DNA of 12,982 bases from Novosphingobium sp. UBA6722 (GTDB taxonomy: Bacteria; Pseudomonadota; Alphaproteobacteria; Sphingomonadales; Sphingomonadaceae). Positions 6,032-12,418 of the stretch are shown here, piece by piece; the stretch's first letter is position 1, and each line of letters starts with the position of its first letter. The notes under the pieces were generated by a model. That model had not been told where the DNA came from and did no database searches. It was given only the letters and a program-made list of their open reading frames with translations. The stretch spans positions 1-12,982 of the forward strand of contig DKII01000070.1 of the NCBI GenBank assembly GCA_002454125.1. The letters are read 5' to 3'. The translations under genes were made by a program, and so were the position numbers.

Positions 6032-7027
6032 ATGCCGCTTTGGCAGAGCTTGGCAATGATCATCGCATCGCGCCGTTACGCCGGAGGGCGGGTCGCCCTC
6101 TCCGATCTGCCGCTCGACGGCAAGCCGCGCGGCGATCTGCCCGCCGGGACCTTTGACTGGGTCGGGCTCTATGCCCCCAGCGCTGAGGAAATGGCCCTGC
6201 TTCAGGCGCAGTTCGGGCTTCACCCGCTTGCCGTGGAAGATGCGCTCAACCCGATGCAGATGCCCAAGGTCGACAGTTATGGGCAGCAGCTGTTCATCGT
6301 CGCCCGCACCGCCGCGATTGAGGAGGGTGACAAGATCGCCTATGGCCAGACCGCGCTGTTCCTGGGCCGCGATTTCATTGCCACGGTGCGGTTCGGATCG
6401 GAGCGCGATCACAGCGCAGTCCGCAATCGGGTGGAAGCGGCGGCCGAGCATCTGGTCGAGGGGCCGGACTATGTCGCCCATGCGATCCTCGACTTCGTGG
6501 TCGATGGCTATCACCCGATCATGGAGCGACTGGAAGAAGCGGTCCAGACGATCGAGGAGCGGGCGATCGACGCCTTCCCCGAGCCGTCCACAATCCGCCG
6601 GATCTTTCGTCTGCGTCGCCAGCTGCGCCGCTTTGTCCGGATCGTCGGGCCGATGGAGGAAGTCTGCGAGCGGCTTTCCACCACCGATCTGCCGGTGATC
6701 GATGTCAGCGCCCGGGTCTGGTACCGCGATGTGCTGGATCACATGCGGCGCACGATGCGGCGGATTGCGGGGCTTAATGAAACGCTCGCCTCGGTGGTTG
6801 AAACCGCCAGCCTGCTCGAGCAGCATCGCCAGGGCATGATGACCCGCCAACTCGCGGCCTGGGCCGCGATCCTGGCGGTGCCGACCGCGATTGCCGGGAT
6901 CTATGGCATGAATTTCGACTATATGCCCGAGTTGCGCCAGCCGTGGGGCTATCCCGCAGTCATGGCCGTGATCGCCGCGATCTGCGGCGGCTTGTGGCTG
7001 CGTTTCCGGCAGATCGACTGGCTCTAG
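6032..7027 (+). CDS. corA: CorA-family magnesium/cobalt transporter
   Basis: This is a 331-residue CorA-type channel. It has a large cytoplasmic N-terminal domain (about 1-270) with long charged helices, then two C-terminal transmembrane helices at about 273-291 and 306-324. The signature GMN selectivity motif sits between them at 292-294 (YGMNFDYMPEL). The family forms pentamers that conduct Mg2+, and sometimes Co2+ or Ni2+, down the gradient. Both length and layout are normal. The start is uncertain: ATG 6032 has no clear ribosome binding site, and ATG 6056 (giving MIIASRRY) fits the usual N-terminus of the family equally well. It is divergent from the monooxygenase gene and about 108 bases ahead of the phosphate operon on the same strand, with a hairpin between them. 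Confidence 0.93.
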   Translation: MPLWQSLAMIIASRRYAGGRVALSDLPLDGKPRGDLPAGTFDWVGLYAPSAEEMALLQAQFGLHPLAVEDALNPMQMPKVDSYGQQLFIVARTAAIEEGDKIAYGQTALFLGRDFIATVRFGSERDHSAVRNRVEAAAEHLVEGPDYVAHAILDFVVDGYHPIMERLEEAVQTIEERAIDAFPEPSTIRRIFRLRRQLRRFVRIVGPMEEVCERLSTTDLPVIDVSARVWYRDVLDHMRRTMRRIAGLNETLASVVETASLLEQHRQGMMTRQLAAWAAILAVPTAIAGIYGMNFDYMPELRQPWGYPAVMAVIAAICGGLWLRFRQIDWL

Positions 7028-7044
7028 CGCTGCCCGCGCTGTGG

Positions 7045-7076
7045 ACAGCGGCACGGATGCAACCAAAAGCCGCTGT
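7045..7076. repeat. Inverted repeat downstream of corA
   Basis: ACAGCGGC (7045-7052) and GCCGCTGT (7069-7076) form a perfect 8-base inverted repeat around a 16-base loop. No T run follows, so it is not a classical intrinsic terminator. It could end corA transcription in a factor-aided way, stabilise the corA 3' end, or form a regulatory hairpin before the phosphate operon. Confidence 0.5.
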
Positions 7077-7092
7077 TACGGTTGTCGCGCGC

Positions 7093-7110
7093 CTGTCATA
7101 GAACGGTCAC
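7093..7110 (+). promoter_or_regulatory. Pho box (PhoB binding site) upstream of the DUF47-pit operon
   Basis: CTGTCAT at 7093-7099, a 4-base gap AGAA, and CGGTCAC at 7104-7110 form the 7-4-7 direct repeat of the Pho box. The first half matches the consensus exactly and the second differs at two positions. A further CTGTTAC at 7073-7079 lies upstream but is not in 11-base phase. The box ends 24 bases before the ATG of the DUF47 gene. Both downstream genes concern phosphate uptake, which makes PhoB control likely. Activation or repression cannot be told from sequence. Confidence 0.75.
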
Positions 7111-7134
7111 AATCGGATCGGGGGATTCGCGGAA

Positions 7135-7782
7135 ATGTTTGGCTGGTTCCAGCGCCTGTTGCCCAAGTCGGGTGACTTCTTTGTCCTGTTTGAACGCCAC
7201 GGCGCGACGATGGTCAGTGCGGCCGAAGCGCTGGTCAGCCTGACTGCCGGTGAAGGCGATCGTGCGCAGCTGCTGCGCACGATCCGCGACCAGGAACATG
7301 CCGCAGATGAAGTGATCCGCGAAGTGCTGCACGAGGTGCGCCACACTTTCCTGACGCCCTTCGATCGCGGCGCGATTACTGCGCTGATAGGGGCGATGGA
7401 CGATACCATCGATGAAATGAATGCGACCGCCAGCGCGATCGAACTGTTCGAGGTGACGACCTATGACAGCCAGATGCAGGACATGGCGCGGGTCGTGCTC
7501 GATGCCTGCAGGCTGATTGCCGAATCGCTGCCCTTGCTGCGCGATGTCGAGCGCCAGGGGCGCCGCCTGCACGAACTGACCGCGCGGATCGTCCAGCTGG
7601 AAGGCCAGGTCGATGGCCTGCACGATGCCGGGATGCGCGCCGCGTTCCAGGCGCAGAAGGTTAAGAGCGACCCATTGGCCTTCATGGTCAGCCGCGAGAT
7701 CTACAAGCATCTCGAACGGATCGCCGATGCCTTCGAGGATGTCGCGAACGAGATCGACAGCCTCGTGATCGACCACGGCTAA
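7135..7782 (+). CDS. DUF47/PhoU-like phosphate transport regulator
   Basis: This is a 215-residue soluble, nearly all-helical protein of the PhoU-related DUF47 family (called OrfA or Pit accessory protein in rhizobia). Typical PhoU-like acidic motifs occur in both helical bundles: DQEHAADE (52-59), then FLTPFDR (72-78) and DDTIDEM (89-95), with a final EDVANEID near the C-terminus. These acidic residues bind metal clusters in PhoU-like structures. Such proteins are thought to control the activity of the adjacent low-affinity phosphate permease. The ATG at 7135 is preceded by GGGGGA 9 bases upstream. The pit gene follows after 23 bases, so both form one operon behind the Pho box. Length is normal for the family and nothing appears broken. 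Confidence 0.93.
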   Translation: MFGWFQRLLPKSGDFFVLFERHGATMVSAAEALVSLTAGEGDRAQLLRTIRDQEHAADEVIREVLHEVRHTFLTPFDRGAITALIGAMDDTIDEMNATASAIELFEVTTYDSQMQDMARVVLDACRLIAESLPLLRDVERQGRRLHELTARIVQLEGQVDGLHDAGMRAAFQAQKVKSDPLAFMVSREIYKHLERIADAFEDVANEIDSLVIDHG

Positions 7783-7805
7783 GGCCCGGACAAGGAACCT
7801 GCGCC

Positions 7806-8804
7806 ATGCATGAGCTGGCCTATCCGCTGCTCGTTGGCCTGATTATCCTGGCCCTGGCATTCGACTTTCTGAACGGCCTGCACGATGCGGCCAATTCGAT
7901 CGCCACCGTGGTATCAACGCGCCTGCTCAGCCCGGTGACAGCGGTGCTGTTCGCGGCGGCTGGCAACTTCATGGCCTATTGGCTGGTGCCGCTGCATGTC
8001 GCCGATACGATCGGCAAGGGCATCATCGACAAGGACATGGTGACCCCGGCCGTGGTTTTTGGCGCCTTGATCGGGGCGATGTTCTGGAATGTCGTCACCT
8101 GGATCAAGGGCATTCCTTCGTCCTCCAGCCATGCCTTGATTGGCGGGTTGCTGGGCGCTGGCATGGCGCACGGCGGCTTTGGCGTGGTGGAAAGTTCGGG
8201 CACCACCAAGACGATCGTTGCGATCTTCCTGTCACCGATGATCGGCTTTGCCCTGGCCATGCTGATGGTCCTGATTACATCCTGGCTGTTCAAGGGATTC
8301 CAGCCGCGCCGGGCCGAAGGGGTGTTCAAATCGCTGCACCTGGTCAGCTCGGCCGCCTATTCGATCAGCCACGGCGGCAATGATGCCCAGAAGACGATGG
8401 GGATCATCACGGTCCTGCTCTATTCGACCGGCAACCTCAGCGGCGATTATCACACGCCGACCTGGGTGGTGATCTCGTGCTATCTGGCGATCTCGCTCGG
8501 CACGATGTCCGGCGGCTGGCGGATCATCAAGACGATGGGGACCAAGCTGACCAAACTCAACCATCACACCGGCTTCTGTGCCAGCACGGCGGGCAGCATC
8601 GTGGTGTTCAGTGCCAGCGCGCTGGGTATTCCGGTTTCAACGACCCACGCCATTACCGGATCGGTGATCGGCACCGGTGCCGCGCGCAAGGCCAGCGCGG
8701 TGCGCTGGGGCGTGGCCGGCCGCGTGGTGACGGCCTGGTTCATCACCATCCCGGCCAGCGCTGCCGTTGGCGCGCTGTTCTATACCCTGACCCACATGTT
8801 CTAG
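7806..8804 (+). CDS. pit: PiT-family inorganic phosphate permease
   Basis: This is a 332-residue inner-membrane protein with about ten hydrophobic segments. It takes up phosphate, usually as a neutral metal-phosphate complex, with protons. The duplicated PiT signature is present: GLHDAANSIATVVSTR (24-39) in the first half and SHGGNDAQKTMG (188-199) in the second. Each half also has its own Ser-rich re-entrant motif, GIPSSSSHALIGG (102-114) and GIPVSTTHAITGS (274-286). It is the short form of about 330 residues common in alphaproteobacteria, without the large central loop of E. coli PitA. AAGGAA lies 9 bases before ATG 7806. The gene follows the DUF47 gene by 23 bases. Its stop TAG lies within the self-complementary CTAG that also encodes the stop of the convergent PLP-enzyme gene. 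Confidence 0.95.
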   Translation: MHELAYPLLVGLIILALAFDFLNGLHDAANSIATVVSTRLLSPVTAVLFAAAGNFMAYWLVPLHVADTIGKGIIDKDMVTPAVVFGALIGAMFWNVVTWIKGIPSSSSHALIGGLLGAGMAHGGFGVVESSGTTKTIVAIFLSPMIGFALAMLMVLITSWLFKGFQPRRAEGVFKSLHLVSSAAYSISHGGNDAQKTMGIITVLLYSTGNLSGDYHTPTWVVISCYLAISLGTMSGGWRIIKTMGTKLTKLNHHTGFCASTAGSIVVFSASALGIPVSTTHAITGSVIGTGAARKASAVRWGVAGRVVTAWFITIPASAAVGALFYTLTHMF

Positions 8805-10045
8805 GCCGAGACGGGCAGCGTCGGCCAGGTTCCGCCGATCTCACTGCCGTCGTAAAGCACGATATCGCCGAACTGCAGGAACAGCGCCTCACTCTGGTCG
8901 GGGCGCAGGAAGACGTGGTCGTCGACCTTCAGTTCCACCTTGCGCGATCCGGTCAGCAGTTCCTGATTGGACGAGCGGCCGAACAGTTTGGAATATTCGA
9001 GCCCTGGCGGGGAGACCGGCTTGGCCAACCAGTGCCCGCCGTGGATGAAGAACCCGCGCTGGGTGTTGGGATCCCACCAGTGGAGTGGGCCGGACAGGGC
9101 CGAGAGCCCGGGCAGGTCCTGATCGGCGCTGGCCTTGATCACCGGGGTGGCGATGAAAGCGGCGGGCTGGAGCGCGCCCAGATCGTCGTAATCGAAGTCT
9201 CCCGGCTTGACGAAGGCCGAGCCGACCGAAACCTCGTTGGCCACGGTCCCGGCGCAGTGGCGCGAGAAGGTCGGGCTGCCGGCGGTGTTGAGCGTCAGCC
9301 TGGCGGGATCGAGCCCGGCTTCACGCAGTGCCGCGATCATCGCGCGATAGGCTTCCTGCGCGCTGGCGAAGGCGCCATCGGGGCTGGGCATCTTCGGAAC
9401 GTGCGGGTCATAGCCCATCAGCCCGGCGATGGTCGCGCCGTGGCTGGCGGCCGATGCCGCAGCCGCCTTGACTGCGGCTGGATCGGTAAAACCACCGCGG
9501 TGCAGGCCAACATCGATCTCCAGGCTGGCACGCCAATTCAAACCGTGCGCCTTGGCCACTTCGCCGTAGGATTTGAGCCGTTCGGGCGTATCGATCAGCC
9601 ACTGGACCTCTCCGGCCGCTTCCGCCCCGGCCTTGTCGATCACCCGCGCGAATTCTGACGGGGGCAGGGGCTTGCCCATCAGGTAGTCGGCGTCAGGGTG
9701 GAGCGGCAGCAGTTGCAGCAGCATTTCGGCGCTGAACACCATCAGCCGCTGGGTGCCCATGCCCGCCATCACCGCGCCGAGCAGGCCGGGGGCGGGGAGC
9801 GACTTGGCGACCACCCGCAAGGGCAGCTTGCCTGCTTCGACCCGGCTGCGGATCGCGGCGATATTGGCAGAGAGGCGCTGCTGGTCGATCACCAGCACCG
9901 GGTGCATCAGCCCGGCGCGCTTCAGCGCTGCAGACAGCCCCGCAAAATAGGCATCGTGCATTCCGCCTCCTTCCGCCGGACGCAGCGCGATCAGGCCCGC
10001 CCCGGCCAGGGCCGCACCGCCGATCAGGACCGTGCGCCGCTTCAT
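8801..10045 (-). CDS. Tat-exported PLP enzyme, alanine racemase/D-threonine aldolase (DSD1) type
   Basis: This is a 414-residue protein. Residues 1-22 form a twin-arginine signal (KRRTVLIGG then a hydrophobic Ala/Gly run), so a folded, cofactor-loaded enzyme is probably exported to the periplasm. The rest looks like the alanine-racemase N-terminal TIM barrel plus the D-serine-dehydratase-like C-terminal barrel. K81 in RVVAKSLPA is the likely PLP-binding lysine, NTAGSPTFSRH resembles the phosphate-binding loop, and EVSVGSAF follows as usual. Typical DSD1 enzymes hold zinc through an H-x-C pair near the C-terminus. Here that region (about 374-414) has one His and no Cys, so the metal site is changed or lost. 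The activity could be a racemase, aldolase or dehydratase on a D-amino acid or similar compound. It is the last gene of a three-gene operon, overlapping the oxidase by ATGA. Confidence 0.85.
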   Translation of the reverse strand: MKRRTVLIGGAALAGAGLIALRPAEGGGMHDAYFAGLSAALKRAGLMHPVLVIDQQRLSANIAAIRSRVEAGKLPLRVVAKSLPAPGLLGAVMAGMGTQRLMVFSAEMLLQLLPLHPDADYLMGKPLPPSEFARVIDKAGAEAAGEVQWLIDTPERLKSYGEVAKAHGLNWRASLEIDVGLHRGGFTDPAAVKAAAASAASHGATIAGLMGYDPHVPKMPSPDGAFASAQEAYRAMIAALREAGLDPARLTLNTAGSPTFSRHCAGTVANEVSVGSAFVKPGDFDYDDLGALQPAAFIATPVIKASADQDLPGLSALSGPLHWWDPNTQRGFFIHGGHWLAKPVSPPGLEYSKLFGRSSNQELLTGSRKVELKVDDHVFLRPDQSEALFLQFGDIVLYDGSEIGGTWPTLPVSA

Positions 10046-11439
10046 CCGAAAATCTTCTGCAGGAAGGGGTTCATCATCCGCCCTTCGGGGTCAAGGCTGC
10101 GGCGCACTGCATTGGCCTCGGCGAACCGGGGGTAGAGCGCCGCCAGCTCCGCTGCGCCGAGCGAATGGAGCTTGCCCCAGTGCGGCCGCCCGCCTGCCTC
10201 GCGCAGCACGGGCTCGACCAGCCGCGCCATCCAGTCATGCGCTTCCTTGTAATAGGCATGGACCGCGATCGAGCCGCTTTCACGGCCGTAGAAGGGCGAA
10301 AGCCAGGCATCGTCCGGCGCAATGATCCGCGCCTCGATCGGGAAGAACACGTCGGTCGCGTCGCGTTCGATCCGGGCGATGATTTCCTTGAGCGCACCGA
10401 CCTGCTGATCGATCGGCAAGTGGTATTCCATTTCCTTGAACCGGACCGGGCGCTCGTTGGAAAGGAGCTTCCAGCCTTCGTCGATCGCGATTTCGGGCGG
10501 AATGTCCGCCAGCGCCGCGCTGGCGAGCCGCTTGCGCAGGCCCGGCGTGAACTCGAAGACGTCGCGCAGGGTCTTGAGGCTCATCAGCGTGTCGGCGTCC
10601 TGGTCTGGCCCGCGCGGGCGGACCGGCTCGTCGGTCACGTCATGGGTGATCAGAGCTGACTTGCCGGTAAAGGGCAGGACCAGAAACTCGGCATTGCGGT
10701 GCCGCGCGGCGAGCGCCGGCCAGTCCTTCAGCAAGGTATCGGTATCGACCAGCCGCACTTCCTTGCGAACGCGCGTGAGCGGCTTGTTGGCGAGCGTTAC
10801 CTCGGTCAACACCCCGAAGGCACCAAGCCCGACGCGGGCGGAATGGAATAGCTCTGGCCGGCTGTCGCGGCTGCATTCGATCACTTCGCCTGCGGGCGTA
10901 ACCAGCTTCAGCGCCGTAACTTCGCCATGCAGTGCGGTCAGCCCCTTGCCGGTGCCATGGGTCGCGGTGGCCATCGCGCCCGCCAGGGTCTGCTTGTTGA
11001 TGTCCGGCAGGTTGGGCATCTCCTGCCCGATCGCGGCGAGTGCCGGACCAAGCACGGAGAGGCGGGTCCCGGCGCGCACCGTGGCGGTCATGGCCGCGGC
11101 ATCGTGGCTGACCAGGCCGGTCATCCGGTCGAGCGAGAGTAGCGTGCCCTCGGTCGGCACCAGCGCGGTGAAACTGTGCCCGGCGCCGACCGGGCGGATC
11201 GGGGCGGGCGCGGTGCGCAGCAGTTCGGCGAGTTCGGCATCGCTGGCGGGCGCGGCGCGCAGGGCCGGATAGGAATGCTCCAGCCCGGACCAGTTCTGCC
11301 AGACCACGCGGCCTTGCGCGTCGGTTGCGGGCAGGGCGGCAGGTTCGCGATCGAGCCACAGCCGCCGTCCAGACAGACCGCCTACGCCCAGCGCCAGCAT
11401 GCCTGCACCGCCCAGCAGGACTTTGCGGCGCGTCGTCAT
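10042..11439 (-). CDS. Tat-exported D-arabinono-1,4-lactone oxidase-type flavoprotein
   Basis: This is a 465-residue VAO/PCMH-family flavoenzyme. The start is ATG 11439, overlapping the cytochrome stop; an in-frame ATG at 11502 lies inside that gene. Residues 1-23 are a Tat signal (TTRRKVLLGG plus hydrophobic stretch). The FAD domain shows VGAGHSF (84-90), where His88 is the expected covalent FAD attachment residue, and ATHGTGKG (159-166). The C-terminal ALO domain carries the family mark HWGK (420-423) and ends in NPFLQKIFG. Relatives oxidise aldonolactones or sugar alcohols and pass electrons to O2 or, in some cases, to cytochrome c. Being exported and encoded directly after a cytochrome c lipoprotein suggests that a haem protein is the electron acceptor here. 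The substrate is unknown. It overlaps the PLP enzyme gene by 4 bases. Confidence 0.92.
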   Translation of the reverse strand: MTTRRKVLLGGAGMLALGVGGLSGRRLWLDREPAALPATDAQGRVVWQNWSGLEHSYPALRAAPASDAELAELLRTAPAPIRPVGAGHSFTALVPTEGTLLSLDRMTGLVSHDAAAMTATVRAGTRLSVLGPALAAIGQEMPNLPDINKQTLAGAMATATHGTGKGLTALHGEVTALKLVTPAGEVIECSRDSRPELFHSARVGLGAFGVLTEVTLANKPLTRVRKEVRLVDTDTLLKDWPALAARHRNAEFLVLPFTGKSALITHDVTDEPVRPRGPDQDADTLMSLKTLRDVFEFTPGLRKRLASAALADIPPEIAIDEGWKLLSNERPVRFKEMEYHLPIDQQVGALKEIIARIERDATDVFFPIEARIIAPDDAWLSPFYGRESGSIAVHAYYKEAHDWMARLVEPVLREAGGRPHWGKLHSLGAAELAALYPRFAEANAVRRSLDPEGRMMNPFLQKIFG

Positions 11440-11777
11440 TGTGTCCGCCCCGCCATGAAGCGGATCAGCGCGGCGTGGTCGGCCGGCGTGCAGGTAAAGC
11501 ACTGCCCGCCCGCCGGCATGGCCCCGAACCCGACCTGCGCATGTTGCAGCAGCACGTCCTCACCCTTGGCCCAGCGGGCGTCCCACTGCGTTCTGTCGCC
11601 CGTCAGCGGCGCGCCGGAATCCGCGACCGTGTGGCAGGCTTTGCACGAACCTTCGTAGAGCGCTGCCAGCTTGGCATCGGCGGGCTTCAGCGCGGCGCTT
11701 TGCTCGGGGGTCAGCGGCTGGGGCGGGGCCTCGCAAGCCGCCAGGGCCAGTGGCAGCGCAAAAAGCAGTCGGCGCAT
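11436..11777 (-). CDS. Cytochrome c lipoprotein (class I, c5-like)
   Basis: This is a 113-residue protein with a lipoprotein signal ending in the lipobox LAAC (Cys15), so it is membrane-anchored in the envelope. One haem attachment motif CKACH is present at 45-49, and Met87 in GFGAMPAGG is the probable sixth ligand. Cys93 and Cys96 (CFTC), close after it, resemble the extra cysteine pair of cytochrome c5. It is a small electron carrier and, by position, the likely electron acceptor for the exported flavoprotein encoded next. The stop TGA overlaps the flavoprotein start in an ATGA. The start ATG 11777 has AAGGGGAG 5 bases upstream. It is the first gene of the operon and diverges from the tetR gene. 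Confidence 0.92.
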   Translation of the reverse strand: MRRLLFALPLALAACEAPPQPLTPEQSAALKPADAKLAALYEGSCKACHTVADSGAPLTGDRTQWDARWAKGEDVLLQHAQVGFGAMPAGGQCFTCTPADHAALIRFMAGRTQ

Positions 11778-11782
11778 CGATT

Positions 11783-11790
11783 CTCCCCTT
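11783..11790 (-). promoter_or_regulatory. Ribosome binding site of the cytochrome gene
   Basis: On the minus strand AAGGGGAG ends 5 bases before ATG 11777, giving strong initiation for the first gene of the operon. Confidence 0.7.
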
Positions 11791-11800
11791 CCTTCAGAGC

Positions 11801-11824
11801 GAAATCTAGCTATAGCTATATTTC
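11801..11824. promoter_or_regulatory. 24-base palindrome, likely TetR operator
   Basis: The core TAGCTATAGCTA (11807-11818) is a perfect palindrome. The flanks GAAAT (11801-11805) and ATTTC (11820-11824) are also complementary, with one mismatched pair (C11806/T11819). This gives 11 of 12 paired positions. It sits midway between the divergent cytochrome and tetR starts and has the size and symmetry of a TetR dimer site. Confidence 0.8.
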
Positions 11825-11830
11825 TGTCAA
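11803..11830 (-). promoter_or_regulatory. Predicted promoter of the cytochrome-oxidase-PLP enzyme operon
   Basis: On the minus strand a perfect -35 box TTGACA (11830-11825) is followed, 16 bases later, by TAGATT (11808-11803, 4 of 6 matches). Transcription would begin near 11796, giving a leader of about 20 bases. The palindrome fills the spacer and -10, so a bound TetR dimer would block RNA polymerase. A weaker tetR promoter (TTCAGA 11793-11798, TATATT 11817-11822, spacing 18) overlaps the same site on the plus strand. Confidence 0.55.
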
Positions 11831-11835
11831 GGAGG
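11829..11835 (+). promoter_or_regulatory. Ribosome binding site deciding the GTG start of tetR
   Basis: AAGGAGG lies 7 bases before GTG 11843, a near-ideal Shine-Dalgarno sequence. It supports this GTG as the start although no ATG is present. Confidence 0.8.
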
Positions 11836-11842
11836 CAGCGCA

Positions 11843-12418
11843 GTGATCCGCAAACCGACGCAAAAGCGCGCGCTGGCGACCTATGAGCGGCTGCTCGATG
11901 CCGCAGGCGAGCTGCTGGCCGCAGTCGGAGTGGAGCGGATCAGCACCAACCTGGTCGCGGCGCGCGCCGGGGTCAGCCCGCCGACGCTCTATCACTACTT
12001 TGCCGACAAGTACGCGCTGCTGGCGGCGCTGGGCGAGCGGCTGATGGCAGCGCAGAACGCGCTGGTCGGGTTGGGCGCGGCGGCCGACGAGGCCGAGATT
12101 GCGGAGGTGCTACTGGCCCATGTTGCCTTGACCGAAGCCAGCCCAGGCGGGCCGTGGATCATGCGGATGCTGCGCGCCGTGCCGCAACTGGCCGAGGTCC
12201 GGCTCGCCTCGCACCGCGCGCTGACGGCGGACCTGGTCACGCGCGCGCTGGCAGCAGATCCGGCGCAGGATCGCGCCGCGCTGGAACGTCGGGCACGGCT
12301 GGCGGTGGACCTGGGCTATTGCGCGATCGAACTGGTGTTCGACGAGCCGGGGCTTGAGCCGCGCGCGGTGATGCAGGATGCCGCGCGGGCGATTGGTGCG
12401 GTGCTGGCCGGCAGTTAG
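11843..12418 (+). CDS. TetR/AcrR-family transcriptional regulator
   Basis: This is a 191-residue regulator. The N-terminal helix-turn-helix lies at about residues 12-58, with the recognition part AARAGVSPPTLYHYFADKYALL (split here as AARAGVSPPT at 39-48 and LYHYFADKYALL at 49-60), typical of TetR. The rest is an Ala/Leu-rich helical ligand-binding and dimerisation domain without a recognisable specificity motif. TetR proteins repress until an effector binds. The gene is transcribed divergently from the cytochrome-oxidase-PLP enzyme operon, and a 24-base palindrome lies between them, so it most likely represses that operon and itself. The effector is probably the substrate or product of the encoded pathway, and that is inference. 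The start is GTG 11843 with a strong Shine-Dalgarno. The stop TAG overlaps the convergent rimO stop by sharing TTAG at 12415-12418. Confidence 0.95.
   Translation: MIRKPTQKRALATYERLLDAAGELLAAVGVERISTNLVAARAGVSPPTLYHYFADKYALLAALGERLMAAQNALVGLGAAADEAEIAEVLLAHVALTEASPGGPWIMRMLRAVPQLAEVRLASHRALTADLVTRALAADPAQDRAALERRARLAVDLGYCAIELVFDEPGLEPRAVMQDAARAIGAVLAGS

Noticed and set aside
4446..6059. A 537-codon open frame on the plus strand, antisense to the monooxygenase gene
   Set aside because: It mirrors the real gene almost exactly, has no domain sense or ribosome binding site, and is a product of high GC at third codon positions.
5945..7066. A 373-codon open frame antisense to corA
   Set aside because: The sense strand encodes a clear CorA with the GMN motif. 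The antisense protein is rich in His, Arg and Gly with no recognisable fold.
8477..9658. A 393-codon plus-strand open frame crossing the pit and PLP-enzyme genes
   Set aside because: It spans the 3' ends of two convergent, well-supported genes in another frame and has no family features.
11824..11829. CTGTCA before tetR as a Pho box
   Set aside because: Only one half-site is present, without an 11-base repeat. On the other strand it forms the TTGACA -35 of the cytochrome operon.
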